Below, piece after piece: positions 15,473 through 19,341 of a stretch of DNA of 19,341 nt (position 1 is the stretch's first letter; the number at the start of each line of letters is the position of its first letter). Source of the DNA: Salinisphaera sp. UBA6602 (GTDB lineage Bacteria > Pseudomonadota > Gammaproteobacteria > Nevskiales > Salinisphaeraceae); NCBI GenBank assembly GCA_002433465.1, contig DJIE01000088.1:682-20022 (forward strand), in the 5' to 3' direction. A program made the position numbers and the translations under genes. Under the pieces are notes generated by a model. The model did not search any database. It was not told the DNA's origin and saw nothing but the letters and a program-made list of their open reading frames with translations.

Positions 15473-18400
15473 ATGCCTAACACGGAAAAAATGGCGAAAA
15501 GCTCGGAGGCTTTTTGGCGTCAGCTGTCGATACGACAGGGCCTGATCGGCTCGGTCGTATGCCTGCTTCTCCTGTTCGGCACGGCTTGTGTAGTCAGTTT
15601 GTTTTCTGCCGAAAACGTGCGCTCTGCGCGGGCTCTGTCCGACGACGTGGCCAGTACGCTTACCCGCACCGCAGAGCTCGACGAAGCCGTGACCCAGAGT
15701 CAGAGTGCGCTACGTGGCTATGCGCTTTCCGGCGACCGCCAGTTCGTGGAAACCATCGAACGGATGACCGCCCAGTTCGAAGTGGCCTTGGACAGCCTTT
15801 ACGCCTATAGCGACGAGTCGGCGCTCCAGCGACGCCGCCTCAGTGCCATCGAGCGTCTGCAGCAGCAATGGCATGCCGATGTGATCGTGCCGGTGGTCGA
15901 CGAAGTGGCCGCGGGTAACCTGGCCACGGCACGGCGAGAGCTCAGCCAGGGACGCGGCATCGAACTGACCGACGCACTGCGCCACAACCTCAATCAGTTT
16001 CGGTTCCAGGTGCAAAACGAACTCGATCGCAGCGTGGCGTTGATCGATTACCGCCAGGAGCGCGCACGCTGGCTGTTGTTCGGCGTGCTGTTGTTCGGCC
16101 TGCTGACCGGGCTGTTCATGGTCCGTGCAATCGTGCGGCGCGTGACCCGGCCGTTGAGCGTACTCGCCAAGATGACCACCCGGCTTGCCGAGGGCGAGCG
16201 CACCCTGCACGTGCACTTTCGTGAACGCAAAGACGAAATCGGCGAAGTCGCGAACGCGCTCGAAAAGTTCCGCCAGATCATCATCGAACAGGATAGCCAG
16301 GCCTGGATTCGCGATCATCGTTCGCAAATCACCGTGGCGTTGCAGAAATGCAAGTCCGAGCAGGAAGTGGGCAAACGTCTTCTCGAAGAACTGGCCCCGC
16401 TGTTCGGGGCCGGCTATGCGGCGCTGTTCACGCCGGTCGCCGGCAATGACCGGGACGATGTTTTCGCGCTGGCCGCGAGCTATGGCTACAGCCGCGACGT
16501 AGCCCAGACCTTCGAAGCCGGCGAGGGGCTGGTAGGGCAGGTGATCGACAGCGGCGAGCAGATACTGCTCACCGATGTGCCGACTAACTATCTAAGCGTG
16601 CGTTCCGGGCTGGGTGAGCTCACGCCGGAGGTGTTGTTGATCGCGCCTGCGAAAGCGGGCGGCGGTATCCTCGGTGTGCTCGAGCTGGGCATGCTCAAGA
16701 CGCCGACCGAAGCCCAACAGGAGCTTCTGAATACGCTTATGCCGAGCGTTGGGCTCGGGCTGCTATCTCTGGCGCGCACGCGGCGCGCGGTCGAGCTGCT
16801 CGAACAGAGCCGGGCACAGACCGAGGCGCTGAAAGAGTCCGAACAGCGCCTGCGTGATCGCCAGGAAGAACTCAAGAACGCGAACAGCGAACTGCGCATG
16901 CAAAGCGAGGAGCTCAATGCTCAGTCCGAGGAGCTGCGCGCCTCGGAAGAAGAGCTCAAGGTTCAATCCGACGAACTCCAGGCCACCAACGAGGAACTTC
17001 GCCAGCGTCAGGAGCTCATGCGCAAACAGCAGCAGGAACTGGCGCGGCTGCACTCGGAAACCAAGCGCCGTGCCGAGGCGCTCGCCCGGACCAGCCAGTA
17101 CAAGTCGGATTTCCTGGCCAACATGTCGCACGAGCTGCGTACGCCGCTCAACAGTCTTCTTATTCTTTCGCGCAGCCTGGCGGATAACAGCGCGGGGCAT
17201 CTCGATGAAGAAGAGGCCGAGGCCGCTGCGATCATCCACGAGTCCGGTACCGGCTTGCTGCGTCTGATCAACGATATTCTCGATCTGTCGAAGATCGAGG
17301 CCGGCAAGATGGCGGTCACGCCGGAACGTACGGAAGTGGACGGCGTCGTGCGCCGTATCGAGCGCGATTTTGGCCACGTCGCCCAGAACAAGGGGATCGC
17401 CTTCGAGGTGCATGTCGGTGTGGGCGTGCCCGATACCCTGGTGACCGATGCCGGCAAGCTCGATCAGGTGATACGCAACCTGGTGAGTAACGCCATCAAG
17501 TTCACCGAACGGGGCACGGTGCGGGTGGAGGTCGTGGTCCCCGCGGACGATACCGTGTTCAGGACCGAGGGGCTCACCCACGAGAATGCGCTCGCCGTTC
17601 ATATTATCGACGAGGGCATTGGCATTCCGGAAAATCGTCTCGAACAGATATTCCAGGCCTTCGAACAGGTGGACGCGAGTACCAGTCGCACCTACGGCGG
17701 TACGGGCCTGGGCCTGTCGATATCGCGCGAACTCGCACGTCTGCTGGGCGGCGAAATCGACGTACAAAGCGAGCTGGGGGCGGGCAGTCGTTTCTCGATC
17801 TATGTCCGGCGCGTGCTGGATGCCGATATCGAGATATCGCCCAGGGTCAGCGACAAGCCGCTCACCCGGCGTGTGGACGAACAGACCAACTTGACCGCGG
17901 CGCGGGCGCTGTCCAGCAGCGCGAGTCCGCGCTCGGGGCGCCCGCATGTGTTGATCATCGACGACGACGCGACCTTTGCAAGAATCGTGGCCCAGGCCGC
18001 ACAGGCACGCGGTTTCGAATGCAGCATCGCGCCCAATGGCGAGCAGGGGCTGGACATGGTGCGCCAGCAGTTGCCCGACGCCATCGTGCTGGATCTCGGC
18101 CTGCCCGGCGGGCTCGACGGCTGGGCGGTACTGGATCGGCTCAAGGCGAACGAGCGTACCCGCGATATTCCCGTGCATATCGTGTCGGCGGCCGACGACA
18201 CCGGCTATTCGCAAAAAGCGGGGGCGGTGGGCTATCTGCGCAAACCCGTGTCCAAGGAGGATCTGGAAACCCTTTTTGCCCGCGCCGAGGTACTCATCGG
18301 GCGGGAGGCGCGGCGCGTGCTTGTCATCGACGACGATCGCGATGCGCATACCGCGATCTCGCATCTGTTGCGCGCCGAGAGCGTCGATATCAGCGCCGTG

Positions 18401-19114
18401 GTCAACGGCGCCGAGGCGATCGAGCGCCTGGATGCCGAGGAATTCGACTGTGTCGTGCTCGATCTGAGCCTGCCGGACATCAGCGGTTTCGAGCTGCTCG
18501 AGCAGATCGCGCAGCGCGACGAGGCCCCGCCTGTCGTTGTCTATTCGGCGCGCGAGCTTTCCGAAGAGGAAACCCGACGCCTGCGGGTACATACCGACAG
18601 CATCGTAATCAAGGGCTCACGGGCCCAGGAGCGATTGCTCGACGAAGTGTCGCTATTCTTCCATCAGTTGCGTGAACGTCGCAGTACCACCGCGCCCGCC
18701 GTGCTCGAAGCCGGCGCCGAAGAGCAAAGCGCCGTGTCCTCGGATCTGGCCGGTCAGACCGCGCTGCTGGTCGACGACGATATGCGCAACACCTTCGCGC
18801 TGTCGCGTGCGCTGCGCGAAAAGGGGTTGAAGGTGCTCATGGCCAGCGACGGGTTCAAGGCACTCGACCAGCTGTCGGCGAACCCGCAAATCAGCATCGT
18901 ACTCATGGATATCATGATGCCCGGCATGGACGGCTATGAAACGATCCGCCGTATTCGTGCCATGGACGAATACGAAACCCTGCCGATTATTGCGCTTACG
19001 GCCAAGGCGATGCCGGGCGATCGCGAACGTTGTATCGAGGCCGGTGCCACCGAGTATCTTCCCAAACCGCTCGACATTCAGGCCCTGCTGGCCCTTATGG
19101 GGCAAGTGCTGTAG
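15473..19114 (+). CDS. Hybrid sensor histidine kinase with HAMP, GAF and three receiver domains
   Basis: The 1213-residue membrane kinase has helix 1 at about 24-44, a periplasmic CHASE3-like helical sensor (about 50-198, ALRGYALSGDRQFVETIE), helix 2 at about 200-219, HAMP (220-275), GAF (about 290-440) and a long coiled coil (about 440-540). HisKA follows with H553 (NMSHELRTPLN). HATPase (about 655-785) has RNLVSNAIKFTERG, DEGIGIP and GGTGLGLSIS. Three receivers follow with phospho-acceptors D874 (VLDLGLPG), D997 (VLDLSLPD) and D1146 (LMDIMMPG). The lysine partners are in YLRKP, VIKG and YLPKP, so receiver 2 lacks the usual proline after the lysine. This architecture next to cheR is typical of chemosensory-like phosphorelays controlling biofilm, c-di-GMP or stress output; the signal is unknown. 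ATG 15473 is used; ATG 15491 is also possible. It is coupled to the CheR gene 3 bases downstream. Confidence 0.93.
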   Translation: MPNTEKMAKSSEAFWRQLSIRQGLIGSVVCLLLLFGTACVVSLFSAENVRSARALSDDVASTLTRTAELDEAVTQSQSALRGYALSGDRQFVETIERMTAQFEVALDSLYAYSDESALQRRRLSAIERLQQQWHADVIVPVVDEVAAGNLATARRELSQGRGIELTDALRHNLNQFRFQVQNELDRSVALIDYRQERARWLLFGVLLFGLLTGLFMVRAIVRRVTRPLSVLAKMTTRLAEGERTLHVHFRERKDEIGEVANALEKFRQIIIEQDSQAWIRDHRSQITVALQKCKSEQEVGKRLLEELAPLFGAGYAALFTPVAGNDRDDVFALAASYGYSRDVAQTFEAGEGLVGQVIDSGEQILLTDVPTNYLSVRSGLGELTPEVLLIAPAKAGGGILGVLELGMLKTPTEAQQELLNTLMPSVGLGLLSLARTRRAVELLEQSRAQTEALKESEQRLRDRQEELKNANSELRMQSEELNAQSEELRASEEELKVQSDELQATNEELRQRQELMRKQQQELARLHSETKRRAEALARTSQYKSDFLANMSHELRTPLNSLLILSRSLADNSAGHLDEEEAEAAAIIHESGTGLLRLINDILDLSKIEAGKMAVTPERTEVDGVVRRIERDFGHVAQNKGIAFEVHVGVGVPDTLVTDAGKLDQVIRNLVSNAIKFTERGTVRVEVVVPADDTVFRTEGLTHENALAVHIIDEGIGIPENRLEQIFQAFEQVDASTSRTYGGTGLGLSISRELARLLGGEIDVQSELGAGSRFSIYVRRVLDADIEISPRVSDKPLTRRVDEQTNLTAARALSSSASPRSGRPHVLIIDDDATFARIVAQAAQARGFECSIAPNGEQGLDMVRQQLPDAIVLDLGLPGGLDGWAVLDRLKANERTRDIPVHIVSAADDTGYSQKAGAVGYLRKPVSKEDLETLFARAEVLIGREARRVLVIDDDRDAHTAISHLLRAESVDISAVVNGAEAIERLDAEEFDCVVLDLSLPDISGFELLEQIAQRDEAPPVVVYSARELSEEETRRLRVHTDSIVIKGSRAQERLLDEVSLFFHQLRERRSTTAPAVLEAGAEEQSAVSSDLAGQTALLVDDDMRNTFALSRALREKGLKVLMASDGFKALDQLSANPQISIVLMDIMMPGMDGYETIRRIRAMDEYETLPIIALTAKAMPGDRERCIEAGATEYLPKPLDIQALLALMGQVL
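16889..17014 (+). repeat. Six heptad repeats (EL-x5) in the kinase coiled-coil linker
   Basis: Residues 473-514 are six consecutive 7-residue units starting E-L: ELRMQSE, ELNAQSE, ELRASEE, ELKVQSD, ELQATNE, ELRQRQE. Each unit is 21 bases. The DNA copies differ at synonymous sites, so this is an old or selected repeat and not a fresh duplication. It forms the signalling helix between GAF and HisKA. Confidence 0.85.
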
Positions 19115-19117
19115 CTC

Positions 19118-19341
19118 ATGGTCAAACCCAGGGATTCCGAAGCCGAACAGGCACTCGAAGCAGAAGACATAGCGCTCGAAGCGTTTATCCACGCGCTGAA
19201 ACTGCGGCACGGCTACGACTTCTCTGAGTACTCGCGGGCTTCGCTCAAACGGCGCGCCCAGGAGTTGGCCCGCAAGCTCGGCGTGGAGCGTGTGGGCGAT
19301 CTGATTCCGAGCACGCTCTACGAGCCGGCGCTGGTACGCGA
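19118..19341 (+). CDS. CheR-type protein methyltransferase, N-terminal part (cut by window end)
   Basis: ATG 19118 opens a frame that runs off the right edge: 74 complete codons, no stop. The sequence DIALEAFIHALKLRHGYDFS then EYSRASLKRRAQELARKLGV is the N-terminal all-alpha domain pattern of CheR (a G-Y-D-F-S-x-Y core followed by a basic helix). CheR proteins transfer methyl groups from S-adenosylmethionine to glutamates of chemoreceptors, and stand-alone versions accompany hybrid kinases. The catalytic domain lies outside the window. It starts three bases after the kinase stop TAG, so translational coupling is likely. A CheB gene often follows in such operons, but that cannot be seen here. 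Confidence 0.8.
   Translation, partial: MVKPRDSEAEQALEAEDIALEAFIHALKLRHGYDFSEYSRASLKRRAQELARKLGVERVGDLIPSTLYEPALVR

Noticed and set aside
16763..18592. 609-codon minus-strand frame opposite the hybrid kinase
   Set aside because: It is a shadow of the kinase gene caused by codon bias, with no domain or start signal.

Overview
The window looks like chromosomal DNA of a high-GC gammaproteobacterium. It carries a CysB of standard length (326 aa), a fused CysG siroheme synthase, a YccA-type membrane protein, RarA, and a CrbS/CrbR-like acetate-sensing two-component pair. All of these are typical of Gammaproteobacteria (pseudomonads, vibrios, halomonads, Salinisphaera-like marine lineages). I cannot fix the genus from sequence alone. 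There is no prophage, transposase, CRISPR array, rRNA or tRNA. Gene density is high, and the strong GC bias produces many long antisense shadow ORFs.

Layout. (1) 2-1204: the 3' part of rarA, running in from the left edge. (2) 1205-1708: a 504-base gene-free leader with a dispersed repeat, palindromes and a sigma-28-like promoter, upstream of an EAL-HDOD signalling protein (1709-2962). (3) 3117-3797 (-): a HAD type II dehalogenase-like hydrolase, convergent with the EAL-HDOD gene. The gap between them holds a second, inverted copy of the dispersed repeat. (4) 4077-4748 (+) and 4758-8198 (-): a LuxR-type response regulator and a giant SLC5-type transporter/hybrid histidine kinase, tail to tail with a 9-base gap, matching CrbR and CrbS. 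(5) 8465-9739: serS. (6) 10094-13435: a sulfur assimilation block with cysB (-) divergent from a TauE/SafE exporter and cysG (+). (7) 13736-14407 (-): yccA with a canonical intrinsic terminator, divergent from a secreted DRGH-type nuclease (14479-15420). (8) 15473-19114: a large hybrid sensor kinase with three receiver domains, followed 3 bases later by the start of a CheR-type methyltransferase that runs off the right edge.

How the genes work together. CrbS would sense or transport a small carboxylate and control CrbR, which in known systems switches on acetyl-CoA synthetase. CysB would govern cysteine biosynthesis. CysG makes the siroheme needed by sulfite (and nitrite) reductase, and the TauE/SafE protein probably exports excess sulfite or a related sulfur anion. 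The terminal kinase and CheR look like the start of a multi-gene chemosensory-type phosphorelay operon. I found no clearly new biological system. The most interesting items are a two-copy intergenic repeat placed downstream of gene ends, a crbS gene with no ordinary start codon ahead of its first membrane helix, a well-spaced sigma-28-like promoter before the EAL-HDOD gene, and several strong palindromes at promoters.
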